The notes: generated by a model from the letters alone, not told the origin. Shown: positions 42,471 through 51,751, counted from the first letter of the stretch. The stretch is 64,000 bases of DNA from an uncultured Bacteroidales bacterium (GCA_949291555.1 CASEWE010000015.1:1-64000); one strand, 5' to 3'. A program made the numbers and translations.

Positions 42471-43572
42471 CTAACATCGGTAATTTTACCCGGAAATACC
42501 CGGGCGTTCGTTCTATTATGATTTCTTTTCCCGCCAACAGACGGTAGCGTTCCGAAAGGTTCTTCAAGCCGGTCCCCAACGAATGCACGCTTTTCTTGGG
42601 ATTCACGTTATTGCTCACAATCAAGTAATCGAGATTCTGGCTGAACCCCACCTGGATCTCCAACGGCTTCATGCTCGATACCACGTTGTGCTTCAAAGCA
42701 TTTTCCGCCAGCAGCTGCAAGGAAAGGGAGGGAAGGCAACGGTATTGAAGGAAATCGAGGTTGGCCTGATCCGGATACATGCAACGGTAGCTAAGGCTTT
42801 CCCCTACCCGTATCTGGTTCAAGCGCACATACGTACGCAGGAATCCCAATTCCTCGTAGACCGGCACCAACGGCTTGTCCTGAACCTGCAAGATATAGCG
42901 GTAAGCGCCCGCCAAGTCGATCGTGAACTTCTTGGCGGCAACCGGGTCGTAATCGATTTCCGAAATCAACGTATTGAGGCTATTGAAAAGGAAATGCGGG
43001 TTAAGCTGGGTCTGCAAAGCCCGGATTTCCGCGCGGGCCTGCGCCTGCTTCAGGGCTTCGCTCTCCCGGTAGAGCCCTATGGTGAAGCGAGCCGCTTGAT
43101 TGAGCGATATGAGGCACATGATAACCAGCTGTATCAGCGTTATCAAGGTGACTTGAAGCCATATCGGCTCGGTAGGCACGAAAGGGGAACCTCCATCGTT
43201 GCCCGAAGAAGCCACGGCCGCCACATAAAGCAGGTAATTGAAACCCCAGAAAGCCAAGCCGATGAGAACGAAAAACAACAACGTCTTGAAAGCGTTGTAA
43301 TAACTGATAGGATAACGCCGGTTGATGACCCGGTTCATCCGCAGAAGCCCGAAGCAAAGCAGGCAGAACAACAACGGGCAAAAGATGAAAATCCAGAAGG
43401 AGAAAGCATCCCCGCTCGTGCAGCGCTTGAGCACGTCGGTATAAAAGATCACCCCCACATAGGCCAGTTCCGACATGGCCCAGAACAAGATCACATTGAA
43501 GACCGTGTAAAAGCCAGCGGCGCCCACGCTTTCCCGTTTTGCCCGTTTCCTTCCGGCCTGCGGCCTTTCCAT
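42451..43572 (-). CDS. LytS-type (HisKA_2/His_kinase) sensor kinase
   Basis: 373 residues from the ATG at 43572 (MERPQAGRKRAK); a TTG five codons earlier is possible. Four membrane segments (about 20-165) form the sensor part: AGFYTVFNVILFWAMSELAY, FIFCPLLFCLLCFGLL, LLFFVLIGLAFWGFNYLLYV and VTLITLIQLVIMCLIS. The kinase part has the phospho-acceptor motif NPHFLFNSLNTLI and an ATPase domain ending GTGLKNLSERYRLLAG. The asparagine-rich box around LAENALKHNVVSS is intact. It is divergent from hsp20. Confidence 0.92.
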   Translation of the reverse strand: MERPQAGRKRAKRESVGAAGFYTVFNVILFWAMSELAYVGVIFYTDVLKRCTSGDAFSFWIFIFCPLLFCLLCFGLLRMNRVINRRYPISYYNAFKTLLFFVLIGLAFWGFNYLLYVAAVASSGNDGGSPFVPTEPIWLQVTLITLIQLVIMCLISLNQAARFTIGLYRESEALKQAQARAEIRALQTQLNPHFLFNSLNTLISEIDYDPVAAKKFTIDLAGAYRYILQVQDKPLVPVYEELGFLRTYVRLNQIRVGESLSYRCMYPDQANLDFLQYRCLPSLSLQLLAENALKHNVVSSMKPLEIQVGFSQNLDYLIVSNNVNPKKSVHSLGTGLKNLSERYRLLAGKEIIIERTPGYFRVKLPMLDGNETR

Positions 43573-43654
43573 GACGTCTTTTTCCAAACCCTTGCCTTTT
43601 TATCCGGGGAGCCCGTCCCGACACCGGCGGTCCTGCTCCTTGCACCTAAGCGTA

Positions 43655-43662
43655 CAAAAATA
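43655..43662 (-). promoter_or_regulatory. -7 box of the lytS-type kinase gene
   Basis: TATTTTTG on the minus strand matches TAnnTTTG, about 85 bases before the ATG. A TTG is found 21 bases upstream as a possible -33 box. Confidence 0.45.
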
Positions 43663-43756
43663 CAAAATTGGCAAAGCCCTCCCCAATGTTTTTCTCCGAA
43701 GCCTCCGGCAACCGGAAGCTTCCATCGAACATGAATCCTGACAAAATTTCAATATA

Positions 43757-43773
43757 ACTGACATTATATCAGT
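43757..43773. promoter_or_regulatory. Inverted repeat ACTGA-N7-TCAGT
   Basis: ACTGA (43757-43761) and TCAGT (43769-43773) flank CATTATA in an AT-rich patch between divergent genes, as expected of an operator for a dimeric regulator. No regulator is assigned. Confidence 0.4.
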
Positions 43774-43950
43774 ATTTTAATGAAAAACAGAGCCATTTTG
43801 GCGCATTCCGGCCCCTCCGGCGCCACGGCATGGTTCTTGCCAAAGAAACCTCGCGTCCTGATACGAAAGGAGGCAGGACGAAAAAGGGCGGCCGCCAGCC
43901 TGCGAAGGCGGCAAGAAAGGTTTCCTTTCTTATAGAACAGACAAACAATA

Positions 43951-43956
43951 GGAGGA
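43951..43956 (+). promoter_or_regulatory. Strong Shine-Dalgarno of hsp20
   Basis: AGGAGG stands six bases before the ATG. Most genes in this window lack such a site, as is usual in Bacteroidetes. Confidence 0.7.
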
Positions 43957-43962
43957 AAAACC

Positions 43963-44391
43963 ATGTTACCTATCCGGAAAAATCAAAACTGGCTACCTGA
44001 TATCTTCAACGATTTCTTCAACAACAACTGGATGGAGAAAACCAATGCCACCGCTCCGGCCATCAACGTGCTTGAACATGAAAACGGCTACAGCGTGGAA
44101 GTTGCCGCGCCCGGCATGACGAAAGACGATTTCCAAATCCATGTAGACGACAACGACAACCTGATCATCAGCATGGAAAAGAAAACCGACAACCAGAAGG
44201 AAAGAGCCAACGGCCGGTACCTGCGTTGCGAATTCTCGTACTCGAAATTCCAGCAAAGCATCATTCTTCCCGAAAATGTCGACAAGGAGCATATTTCCGC
44301 CAAAATGGAACACGGGGTGCTCACGGTGGAACTTCCCAAGCTTCTCGAAAGAGAAGAGCGGGAAGCCATCCGGAAAATCGACATCCAATAA
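43963..44391 (+). CDS. Hsp20/alpha-crystallin small heat shock protein
   Basis: 142 residues. The alpha-crystallin domain begins at INVLEHENGYSVEVAAPGM, continues through DDFQIHVDDNDNLIISMEKK and contains the strand YLRCEFSYSKFQQSIILPEN. It ends in GVLTVELPKLL. The C-terminal tail lacks a clear I-x-I motif but has IRKIDIQ. It prevents aggregation of unfolded proteins without ATP. The leader carries a hairpin and a strong Shine-Dalgarno, which would suit thermosensor-like control, though I cannot show this. Confidence 0.96.
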   Translation: MLPIRKNQNWLPDIFNDFFNNNWMEKTNATAPAINVLEHENGYSVEVAAPGMTKDDFQIHVDDNDNLIISMEKKTDNQKERANGRYLRCEFSYSKFQQSIILPENVDKEHISAKMEHGVLTVELPKLLEREEREAIRKIDIQ

Positions 44392-44410
44392 AGCTGCCGC
44401 AGCATTGAAA

Positions 44411-44442
44411 GGCGCGTCCCGTTCGGGACGCGCCTTTTTTTT
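44411..44442 (+). terminator. Rho-independent terminator of hsp20
   Basis: GGCGCGTCCCG pairs with its complement CGGGACGCGCC within 44411-44434 and is followed by eight T (44435-44442), 20 bases after the hsp20 stop. Confidence 0.92.
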
Positions 44443-44508
44443 GCCCCCATGAGCCCGCGCACCGCGGAATCCCGGGCGGAACCGCAGGCAAAAACCGGCA
44501 AGTTATCG

Positions 44509-44516
44509 TAAATTTG
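44509..44516 (+). promoter_or_regulatory. -7 box of the ispH operon
   Basis: TAAATTTG matches TAnnTTTG, 17 bases before the ispH ATG, giving a very short leader. Confidence 0.5.
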
Positions 44517-44532
44517 CGCATATTTCGCTTTC

Positions 44533-45453
44533 ATGAGCCTGATAACCATCGATAAGAATTCCGGCTTCTGCTTCGGCGTGGTGCGCGCCATTGCCGAAGC
44601 GGAAAAACAGCTTTCCCTCCCCGGGAACGATGCACCGGGAAACGAGCAGGAAAAGCTCTATTGCCTCGGGGAAATCGTCCACAACACCGAAGAGGTGGAA
44701 AGGCTGGAAGCCTTAGGCCTGCGCATCATCGACACCGGGCAGTTCGACCTTCTCCGGAATGCCAAAGTCCTCATCCGGGCGCACGGGGAGCCTCCTGCCA
44801 CTTACCAGAAAGCCGAAGAGAACCATATCCGGCTCGTTGATGCCACCTGCCCCATCGTGCTCAAGCTTCAGGAACGGATCCGGCAAGGGTACGAGCAAAT
44901 GCAAGCCATCGGCGGGCAAGTGCTCATCTTCGGAAAAGCCGGGCATGCCGAAGTCATCGGCCTCAACGGGCAAACGGGGAACCACGCCTTGGTGATCAGC
45001 TCGCTCGAAGACCTCGAGGAAATCGACTTTTCCAAACCCACCCTCCTTTACGCCCAGACGACCATGAACCGGGAGCAATACCAGGAAATCATTGCCTGCG
45101 CCTCCCGCCAGTGCGCCTTGCACCACGTCCCGTTCACTGCCATCGACAGCATTTGCAAAAGCATGAGCGCCCGGGCCAGCCAGTTAGCCGAATTTTCCAA
45201 ACAACACGATGCTATCGTCTTCGTCAGCGGCAAGCAAAGTTCCAACGGGAAATACCTCTATGGAATCTGCCAGGCGCACAATCCCGCCGCTTTTTTCATC
45301 AGCCGCCCCGCCGAACTGCGCAAAGCCGACTTCGCCACGCCCCAAGGCCAAGCCCGGTACAAGTCCATCGGGATCTGCGGAGCCACCTCCACGCCCATGT
45401 GGCTGATGGAAGCGGTCGCCGCCCGGATCAAACAATTCACCGCATGCAACTGA
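44533..45453 (+). CDS. ispH: 4-hydroxy-3-methylbut-2-enyl diphosphate reductase IspH
   Basis: Last enzyme of the non-mevalonate isoprenoid route, making IPP and DMAPP. 306 residues. The three Cys that hold the iron-sulfur cluster are in GFCFGVVRA (Cys13), DATCPIVLK and IDSICKSMSAR. The catalytic Glu stands in the GHAEVIGLNGQTG segment and RAHGEPP is the expected substrate loop. Its end overlaps the start of recF by 10 bases, so the two are coupled in translation. Confidence 0.96.
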   Translation: MSLITIDKNSGFCFGVVRAIAEAEKQLSLPGNDAPGNEQEKLYCLGEIVHNTEEVERLEALGLRIIDTGQFDLLRNAKVLIRAHGEPPATYQKAEENHIRLVDATCPIVLKLQERIRQGYEQMQAIGGQVLIFGKAGHAEVIGLNGQTGNHALVISSLEDLEEIDFSKPTLLYAQTTMNREQYQEIIACASRQCALHHVPFTAIDSICKSMSARASQLAEFSKQHDAIVFVSGKQSSNGKYLYGICQAHNPAAFFISRPAELRKADFATPQGQARYKSIGICGATSTPMWLMEAVAARIKQFTACN

Positions 45454-46538
45454 GCCATCTGTATCTGAAGAACTTCAAAAGCTATCCCGAAGCCGAACTC
45501 GACTTCTGCGCCCGCATCAACTGCCTGACAGGCAACAATGGAAGCGGGAAGACCAATCTTTTAGATGCCATCTACCACCTTTCGTTTTCCAAAAGCTATT
45601 TCGGCATTCCCGACCGCGAGAACATACGCCACGGGGAAGACTACTTTTCGCTCAACGGGCAATACGAGTTCGAAGGAAACCCCGTCCAAGTAAGCCTCGT
45701 CCAAAAGAAAGGAAGACGCAAATCACTAAAATACAACCAGAAAGAATACAACCGCCTATCCGATCATATCGGAAGGATCCCGCTCGTCATGGCCAGCCCG
45801 CAAGACCTGGAACTGCTTTACGGGGGCAGCGAGTCGAGGCGGAAATTCATCAACGGCGTCATCGCCCAGTTCAACCCGCCCTACCTGGAACACCTGCTCG
45901 CCTACAACAAAGCCTTGGAGCAGCGGAACCGGCTGCTCAAGGATGAAGACATCGATTTGGCCCTCCTCGAAGCATTCGACTTCCAGATGCAGCTCCACGG
46001 GACGGCAATCTTCCAGGAACGGAACCGGTTCGTGCAATCCTTCCTCCCCGTTTTCCAACGCTACTACGAACGGATTGCCGGCTCGGGCGAAAAGGCGGGA
46101 CTCGGCTACCAGTCGCAATTGCACCAGCAGGATTTCCCGCAGCTGCTGAAAAATTCGGCTCAAAAAGACCGGCTGCTGCAATTCAGCTCGGCCGGCGTGC
46201 ACCGCGACGACCTGGAACTGCTCCTGGACGGATACCCCATTCGCCGATGCGGTTCCCAAGGCCAGCAAAAATCCTTCCTGCTGGCTTTGCGCCTTTCCCA
46301 GCTCCAATACACGGCCGAAATGAAGAAAAACTACCCGATCCTGCTGCTGGACGATATTTTCGACAAATTGGACAAGGAGCGGGTGGAACGCCTCATGGAA
46401 GTGGTAGGGGAAGCCCCCTTCGGCCAGGTCTTCCTCAGCGACACCCATCAAAGCCGCGTCAAGGAACTTTTCGGAAAAAGCCCGGCCGAACACCTCATCT
46501 ACCGGATAGAAGACTCCTGTCCCCGACTCATGGAATAA
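45444..46538 (+). CDS. recF: DNA replication and repair protein RecF
   Basis: 364-residue SMC-like ATPase that helps load RecA at gaps. The start MQLSHLYLKNFKSYPEAELD is typical. Walker A is TGNNGSGKTNLLDAIYHLS; the signature region is SQGQQKSFLLALRLSQ; Walker B is YPILLLDDIFDKLD. The ATG at 45444 is inside the ispH end (10 bases of overlap). Although an earlier open frame exists in the same phase, it runs through ispH and is not used. Confidence 0.96.
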   Translation: MQLSHLYLKNFKSYPEAELDFCARINCLTGNNGSGKTNLLDAIYHLSFSKSYFGIPDRENIRHGEDYFSLNGQYEFEGNPVQVSLVQKKGRRKSLKYNQKEYNRLSDHIGRIPLVMASPQDLELLYGGSESRRKFINGVIAQFNPPYLEHLLAYNKALEQRNRLLKDEDIDLALLEAFDFQMQLHGTAIFQERNRFVQSFLPVFQRYYERIAGSGEKAGLGYQSQLHQQDFPQLLKNSAQKDRLLQFSSAGVHRDDLELLLDGYPIRRCGSQGQQKSFLLALRLSQLQYTAEMKKNYPILLLDDIFDKLDKERVERLMEVVGEAPFGQVFLSDTHQSRVKELFGKSPAEHLIYRIEDSCPRLME

Positions 46539-46637
46539 CGCCCGGGCACGGTCCCTTGCACGGCTTTTCCCGGGAAACCCGGCGCCCGGGAAAGCGTTTG
46601 CCCGTCCTCCCCTTCCGGCCGGAACCGAATCACGCCC

Positions 46638-46976
46638 ATGGAAAAACATGCAAAAAGAGGAACGCCGCCCCCCTCGCGTCCCGCCGTCCGGGACAGCGCC
46701 GAAAGCATCGGCCGGATTATCGGGAAAATAGCGATAAGCCGGGGGTGGGAAGAACGCCTCCTTGCCGAAAAAGCCCGGAAAACGCTTCTAAGCCTGATCG
46801 CCCCCGCTATCCGGATCCACGTGGCCTCCATCCGGGTCACGGAAAAAGGATGCTGTTACCTGAAACTCGACAGCGCCGCCGCCCGATGCGACCTGTCTTA
46901 CAGCTTGCAGGAACTCAGAAGCGAAACCAACCGCCAGCTTGGCACCGGATTCCTCAAGGAAATAAGACTCGGATAA
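46638..46976 (+). CDS. DUF721 domain protein (DciA-like)
   Basis: 112 residues, small and basic. DUF721 traits are the helix IGRIIGKIAISRGWEERLLAEKA, then KTLLSLIAPAIRIHVASIRVTEKGCCYLKLDSAA and the closing helix LRSETNRQLGTGFLKEIRL. DUF721 proteins, including DciA of bacteria without DnaC, help load the replicative helicase. The position right after recF fits a DNA replication role. It is 99 bases from the recF stop. Confidence 0.88.
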   Translation: MEKHAKRGTPPPSRPAVRDSAESIGRIIGKIAISRGWEERLLAEKARKTLLSLIAPAIRIHVASIRVTEKGCCYLKLDSAAARCDLSYSLQELRSETNRQLGTGFLKEIRLG

Positions 46977-47160
46977 CCCCCTTTCCTGCAAGCGTTTCAC
47001 AGCAGCCGAACATATTCCCGCCCCGGCCATCGCTCCCGTCCCGGCGCCGCCGTCTTTCCCGCAAAGGAATCCCGCAATATTTTGTATCTTTACATCTTCC
47101 TGCGGAAGAGCTATTCTTTTGCACAATCAACACGCTTTCAACTTTCAACAAAACAGAAAA

Positions 47161-47652
47161 ATGATCCAACGCATCCAATCCGCCCTCCTCTTCCTCGCTG
47201 CGCTCTGCACAGCCGCCCTCTTCCTCAGCCCCGTGACGGTTTTCCACATCCGGAACACTTCCGTCTACATGGACCTGACCGGTTTTGCCGGGGAAGGGGA
47301 AATTTACAACACCGTAGCCGGTTCTTACTGGTTCCCGCTTTTCACCATCCTTGCCGCGGCTATCGTCCTGCTGCTGATCGCCTGCATCTTTTCCTACAAG
47401 AACAGGCAACGGCAAATCAAGCTATGCACCACGGGGTTCTTTCTCGAAATCCTGCTCATCGGCATGCTCTTCCTCGTCCCCGACAGCATGGCCAACCGCC
47501 TGGAACCCGGCATCGACCAGGATGTCGCGCGGATTGTCCAATACCGCTGGACCAGCTTCCTGCCCTTCCTTTCCTTGATATTGATCCGGTTCTCCATCCG
47601 TTTCATCAAAAAAGACGAAGAACTTGTCCGCTCGGCCGACCGGCTGCGCTGA
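47161..47652 (+). CDS. DUF4293 family membrane protein
   Basis: 163 residues with four membrane segments: IQSALLFLAALCTAALFLSP, YWFPLFTILAAAIVLLLIAC, LCTTGFFLEILLIGMLFLV and FLPFLSLILIRFSIRFI. The start MIQRIQSALLFLA and the C-terminal DEELVRSADRLR are typical of this Bacteroidetes family of unknown function. A near-consensus -7 box (TATCTTTA at 47085-47092) precedes it. Confidence 0.88.
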   Translation: MIQRIQSALLFLAALCTAALFLSPVTVFHIRNTSVYMDLTGFAGEGEIYNTVAGSYWFPLFTILAAAIVLLLIACIFSYKNRQRQIKLCTTGFFLEILLIGMLFLVPDSMANRLEPGIDQDVARIVQYRWTSFLPFLSLILIRFSIRFIKKDEELVRSADRLR

Positions 47653-47692
47653 TGCTATCCCCTCTTCCGGAAGAAAGCCCATACCGAACGCC

Positions 47693-48220
47693 ATGACAAA
47701 AATCGGAATCCTCTCGGACACGCACGGGGACTTGCTTCCCCAAATCCTGCAATTCCTGGAGCCTTGCCAATATATCTGGCATGCAGGCGACATAGGAGGG
47801 CTATCCGTCTTCGAACGCCTTTCGGCCTTCAAACCCACCACGGCCGTGTACGGGAACATCGATGATTACGCCACCCGCCTTTCCTGCTCCGAACGGGTGT
47901 CGGGCTTCGTTGAAGACTGCAAGATCTGCATGACCCACATCGGCGGCTACCCCGGCCGCTACGCTCCGGGCATCGCTGCCTGGCTGCAAGAAGAGAAACC
48001 CGACTTGTTCATCTGCGGGCACTCCCACATCCTGAAAGTCATGCCCGACCCGGCCCGGCACCTGCTGCATATCAACCCCGGGGCGGCCGGAGCCAAAGGC
48101 TTCCACAGCCGCATAACCGCTGTACGCCTCGATGTGGACAACAAGGTGTTTTCCCATCTGGAAGTTTTCGACTTGGATCGTTCCACCCTCAAAACAGGAT
48201 TTCAGCATGTACAGGATTGA
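47693..48220 (+). CDS. YfcE/MJ0936-type metallophosphodiesterase
   Basis: 175 residues from the ATG at 47693. Metal ligands are seen in ILSDTHGD at the N-terminus, HAGDIGG, VYGNIDD, MTHIGGYPG, and CGHSHILKVM with INPGAAG. These are the calcineurin-like signatures. The end overlaps the spoT start by 14 bases, indicating coupled translation. Substrate is not known. Confidence 0.93.
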   Translation: MTKIGILSDTHGDLLPQILQFLEPCQYIWHAGDIGGLSVFERLSAFKPTTAVYGNIDDYATRLSCSERVSGFVEDCKICMTHIGGYPGRYAPGIAAWLQEEKPDLFICGHSHILKVMPDPARHLLHINPGAAGAKGFHSRITAVRLDVDNKVFSHLEVFDLDRSTLKTGFQHVQD

Positions 48221-50459
48221 CGAAGAACAGGAAAAGAGAGAGATTCTGAGGCGTTACCGGCTCATCTTCAAATCGTTCAAACGAGAGATAAGCCCGGAGG
48301 AACACGACCAGATACACCAGGCGTTCACGCTGGCGGTGTCCGCGCATGAACACACGCGGAGGAAATCGGGCGAACCCTACATCTACCATCCCTTGGAAGT
48401 TGCCCACATCGTGGTGGCAGACATCGGCTTAGGCCCGACCGCCGTTGTCTGCGCCCTGCTGCACGACGTGGTGGAAGACACCGAATACACCCTGTCCGAC
48501 ATCGAAGCCCGGTTCGGCTCCCACGTGGCCCGCATCGTGGACGGGTTGACCAAAATCGATGAAATCTTCGACCAGAACCAGTCGTTTTCCATCCAGGCCG
48601 AGAATTTCAAGAAACTCCTTTTCTCCCTCTCGGACGATGTGCGGGTCATCCTCATCAAGCTGGCCGACCGCTTGCACAACATGCGCACGCTGGACTCCAT
48701 GCCGAGGGACAAGCAGTTGAAAATCGCCTCCGAAACCATCAACATCTACGCGCCCTTGGCCCATCGGCTCGGCTTGTTTTCCATCAAGAGCGAACTGGAG
48801 GATCTGGCCCTCAAATACACCGAACCGGAAATCTACAACTTCATCTCCGAAAAAATCCGCCAAAGCGAGCCGGAACGCCAGGACCTCATCAACAATTTCA
48901 TCGATCCCATCCGCAAGAAGCTGGAGGACGAATGCCTGAAGTTTTCCATATCCGGACGCGTGAAATCCATTTGCTCCATCTGGGGAAAAATGAAGAAAAA
49001 AGGCATCCCGTTCGAGGAAGTCTACGACCTGTTCGCTATCCGCATCGTGCTGGATTCGCCCGTGGAAAACGAAAAGGCCGACTGTTACAAGGTCTACGCC
49101 ATTGTCAACAGCCTTTACCGCGCCAATCCCGACCGGCTCCGCGACTGGATCGCCATTCCGAAATCGAACGGCTACGAAGCCCTGCACACCACGGTGATGA
49201 GCAATACCGGGCGCTGGATAGAGGTGCAGATCCGCTCCAAGCGGATGGACGAGATCGCCGAACGAGGATATGCCGCCCACTGGCGCTACAAGAACGAAGG
49301 CATCAGTTCCGAAGGGGAGTCCGGGCTCGACATCTGGCTCAATAAGATCAAGGAAATGCTGGAACACTCCGTCAGCGACAATTCCTTGAGCTTCCTCAAC
49401 GACTTCCGGCAGAATTTCTTCAACGGCGAAATTTACGTCTACACCCCTACGGGGGAAGTGAAATCCCTGCCGGCCGGAGCTACCGTGCTCGATTTCGCCT
49501 TCCACATCCACTCCGAAATCGGGTTCACCGTCATCGGGGCCAAAGTCAATCACAAACTGGTTCCCATCAACCAGAAGCTCAAGAACGGGGACCAGGTGGA
49601 AATCATCTGCTCCAAGACCCAGAAACCCTCGGAAGCCTGGCTCGACTTCGTAGTCTCTTCCCGGGCCAAATCGCGCATACGGCAATGGCTCCGGGAAGAA
49701 CATGCCAAGTTCTACAACCAAGGCCAGGAAGCCTTGCAGCAAATCCTTTCTTCCATCATGGTTCCTTTCACCGAGGAAAACATCAGGAAAGTGCAGGATT
49801 TCTTCTCGCTGAAGAACCGCTCGGAACTTTACTACTCGGTAGCCATGCACAAAATCGAGGAGAAGGACATCTCCCCGCTTTTCAAGAAACAGGAAGAAAA
49901 ACACGAGAACTGGTTCTGGCAAATGTTCCGCCGCAACAGCGCAAACAAGGAGAAGCCCCTGCTGAACCTTCAGGATGCCATCCAGGCCCAAGTGGAAAAC
50001 AAGCCTGAAAGCATGCTGCTGGGCAACGACGTGAAGAACCTCAAGTACATCATACCCGATTGCTGCCACCCCATTCCCGGCGACGATGTGATCGGCATCA
50101 TCATTCCCGACAAAGGAATCGAAGTGCACCGCACCAATTGCCCGAAAGCCATCGAGCTCATGTCGAGCTACGGGAACCGGATCGTGAAGGCCAAATGGCG
50201 CAAAAACGAGAAAATCGGCCTCCTGACCGGCATCCAGATAAGCGGGTTCGACCGGCCCGGCCTGGCCAAGGAAATCCTGGAGCAGGTGGCGGCCGACAGC
50301 CAGATCAACATCCGCTCCATCAACATGAAAGCGGCCGAAGGCGTGTACGAAGGGCAAATCATGCTTTACATCAACAATACCGACCACTTGCAAGCCACGA
50401 TCGAACGCGTGGGGCAGATCGAAGGCGTGGAAAAGGTGAGCCGGATCGACCACCGCTGA
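48207..50459 (+). CDS. Bifunctional (p)ppGpp synthase/hydrolase RelA/SpoT
   Basis: 750 residues from the ATG at 48207 (MYRIDEEQEKREIL). The HD hydrolase domain shows HTRRKSGEPYIYHPLEVA and ALLHDVVEDTEYT. The synthetase domain shows RVKSICSIWGKMKKKG and AIPKSNGYEALHTTVMS with EVQIRSKRMDEIAERG. A TGS domain (GEVKSLPAGATVLDFAFHIH) and a C-terminal ACT domain follow. Both catalytic sites look intact, so it can make and remove the alarmone. 14 bases overlap with the preceding phosphodiesterase gene. Confidence 0.96.
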   Translation: MYRIDEEQEKREILRRYRLIFKSFKREISPEEHDQIHQAFTLAVSAHEHTRRKSGEPYIYHPLEVAHIVVADIGLGPTAVVCALLHDVVEDTEYTLSDIEARFGSHVARIVDGLTKIDEIFDQNQSFSIQAENFKKLLFSLSDDVRVILIKLADRLHNMRTLDSMPRDKQLKIASETINIYAPLAHRLGLFSIKSELEDLALKYTEPEIYNFISEKIRQSEPERQDLINNFIDPIRKKLEDECLKFSISGRVKSICSIWGKMKKKGIPFEEVYDLFAIRIVLDSPVENEKADCYKVYAIVNSLYRANPDRLRDWIAIPKSNGYEALHTTVMSNTGRWIEVQIRSKRMDEIAERGYAAHWRYKNEGISSEGESGLDIWLNKIKEMLEHSVSDNSLSFLNDFRQNFFNGEIYVYTPTGEVKSLPAGATVLDFAFHIHSEIGFTVIGAKVNHKLVPINQKLKNGDQVEIICSKTQKPSEAWLDFVVSSRAKSRIRQWLREEHAKFYNQGQEALQQILSSIMVPFTEENIRKVQDFFSLKNRSELYYSVAMHKIEEKDISPLFKKQEEKHENWFWQMFRRNSANKEKPLLNLQDAIQAQVENKPESMLLGNDVKNLKYIIPDCCHPIPGDDVIGIIIPDKGIEVHRTNCPKAIELMSSYGNRIVKAKWRKNEKIGLLTGIQISGFDRPGLAKEILEQVAADSQINIRSINMKAAEGVYEGQIMLYINNTDHLQATIERVGQIEGVEKVSRIDHR

Positions 50460-50541
50460 ACCCGCGTTCCCGGACACGGATTGCGCCGGAACCAGGAACT
50501 TGAACCCAAATACCAAGAACTGAACCCAAACAACCTATAAA

Positions 50542-51750
50542 ATGAAAATCCTAGTCATCAACTGCGGAAGCTCCTCGATCAAATACCAGCTCTTCGACAT
50601 GGAAAAGGATGCCTTTGTCATGGCCAAAGGCCTGGTAGAGAAAATCGGGCTGGCGCAAAGCAGCCTCACCCACTATGCGGCAGGAAAGGAAAAGCAGATT
50701 TCCAGCAAGCCCTGCCCCGACCACCAGACCGGCATAAACTGGGTCCTGGAAACCTTGACAGACCCGGCCTGCGGCGTAATCCGCAACCTCGACGAAATCG
50801 ATGCGGTGGGACACCGTGTCGTGCACGGAGGAGAGACCTTCCAGGAAAGCATCCTCATCGACGAGCATGTCATGCACGACCTGGAAGCCTGCATTCCCTT
50901 GGCGCCTTTGCATAACCCGGCCAACATCAAAGGCATCACCTCCATGCAGGCCCTCCTTCCGAAAGTGCCGCAAGTGGCCGTTTTCGACACCGCTTTCCAC
51001 CAGACCATGCCCGATTACGCCTACATGTACGCCATTCCTTACGAATTCTACAAGCGCGACCGCATACGCCGCTACGGCTTCCACGGAACCAGCCACCGGT
51101 TCGTTTCCCGGAAAGCGGCCCGGATGGCCGGAATGGATCCCTCCCGCTGCAGGATCATTTCCTGCCACCTTGGCAACGGGGCTTCGATAGCCGCCGTCCT
51201 GAACGGGAAAAGCGTGGATACGTCCATGGGCTATACCCCGGTGGAAGGCTTGATCATGGGGACCCGCTGCGGAGACCTCGACCTGGGAGCGGCGATGTCC
51301 ATCATGGAAAAAGAGAAACTCGATCCCCAGTCTGCCAATTCCTATTTCAGCAAACAGTGCGGGGTGCAAGGCGTATCGGGGGTCTCCTCCGACATGCGGG
51401 ACCTGCACCAAGCCGCCTCGGAAGGCAATTACCAGGCCGAACTGGCCTTGAAAATGTTCGCCTACCGGGTTAAGAAATACATCGGGGCCTACGCGGCCGC
51501 CATGGGAGGGGCCGACATCCTCCTTTTCACCGGCGGAATCGGTGAAAACGACGCCGTGCTGCGGGAATGGATCTGCCAAGGCCTGTCGTTCATGGGCGTG
51601 GAAATCGACAAGGAGAAGAACGCCTCCATCCGGGGAAAAGACGGGATCATTTCCGCCAACGGCTCCAAAGTAACAACCCTCGTGGCCGCTACCGACGAAG
51701 AAAGAGTCATTGCGACCGATACCATCGAAATAATCAGAAAAAACGCATAA
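50542..51750 (+). CDS. ackA: Acetate kinase
   Basis: 402 residues. Makes ATP and acetate from acetyl phosphate. Motifs are INCGSSSIKYQLFD, VHGGETF, GFHGTSHRFVSRKAA, HLGNGASIAAVLNGK, GTRCGDLDLGA and FTGGIGENDAVLREW. The usual partner pta is not adjacent; instead lpdA begins one base after the stop codon, so the two are likely to be expressed together. Confidence 0.97.
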   Translation: MKILVINCGSSSIKYQLFDMEKDAFVMAKGLVEKIGLAQSSLTHYAAGKEKQISSKPCPDHQTGINWVLETLTDPACGVIRNLDEIDAVGHRVVHGGETFQESILIDEHVMHDLEACIPLAPLHNPANIKGITSMQALLPKVPQVAVFDTAFHQTMPDYAYMYAIPYEFYKRDRIRRYGFHGTSHRFVSRKAARMAGMDPSRCRIISCHLGNGASIAAVLNGKSVDTSMGYTPVEGLIMGTRCGDLDLGAAMSIMEKEKLDPQSANSYFSKQCGVQGVSGVSSDMRDLHQAASEGNYQAELALKMFAYRVKKYIGAYAAAMGGADILLFTGGIGENDAVLREWICQGLSFMGVEIDKEKNASIRGKDGIISANGSKVTTLVAATDEERVIATDTIEIIRKNA

Positions 51751-51751
51751 C

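Larger units (their letters stand above)
43573..43962. other. Divergent region between lytS and hsp20
   Basis: 390 bases, AT-rich in the middle. It contains the lytS promoter (43655-43662), an inverted repeat (43757-43773), a small hairpin in the hsp20 leader (AAGAAAGG 43913-43920 with CCTTTCTT 43924-43931) and a strong ribosome binding site. Confidence 0.6.

Noticed and set aside
48429..50516. 695-residue minus-strand ORF
   Set aside because: Antisense shadow of relA/spoT, caused by GC-rich codon use.
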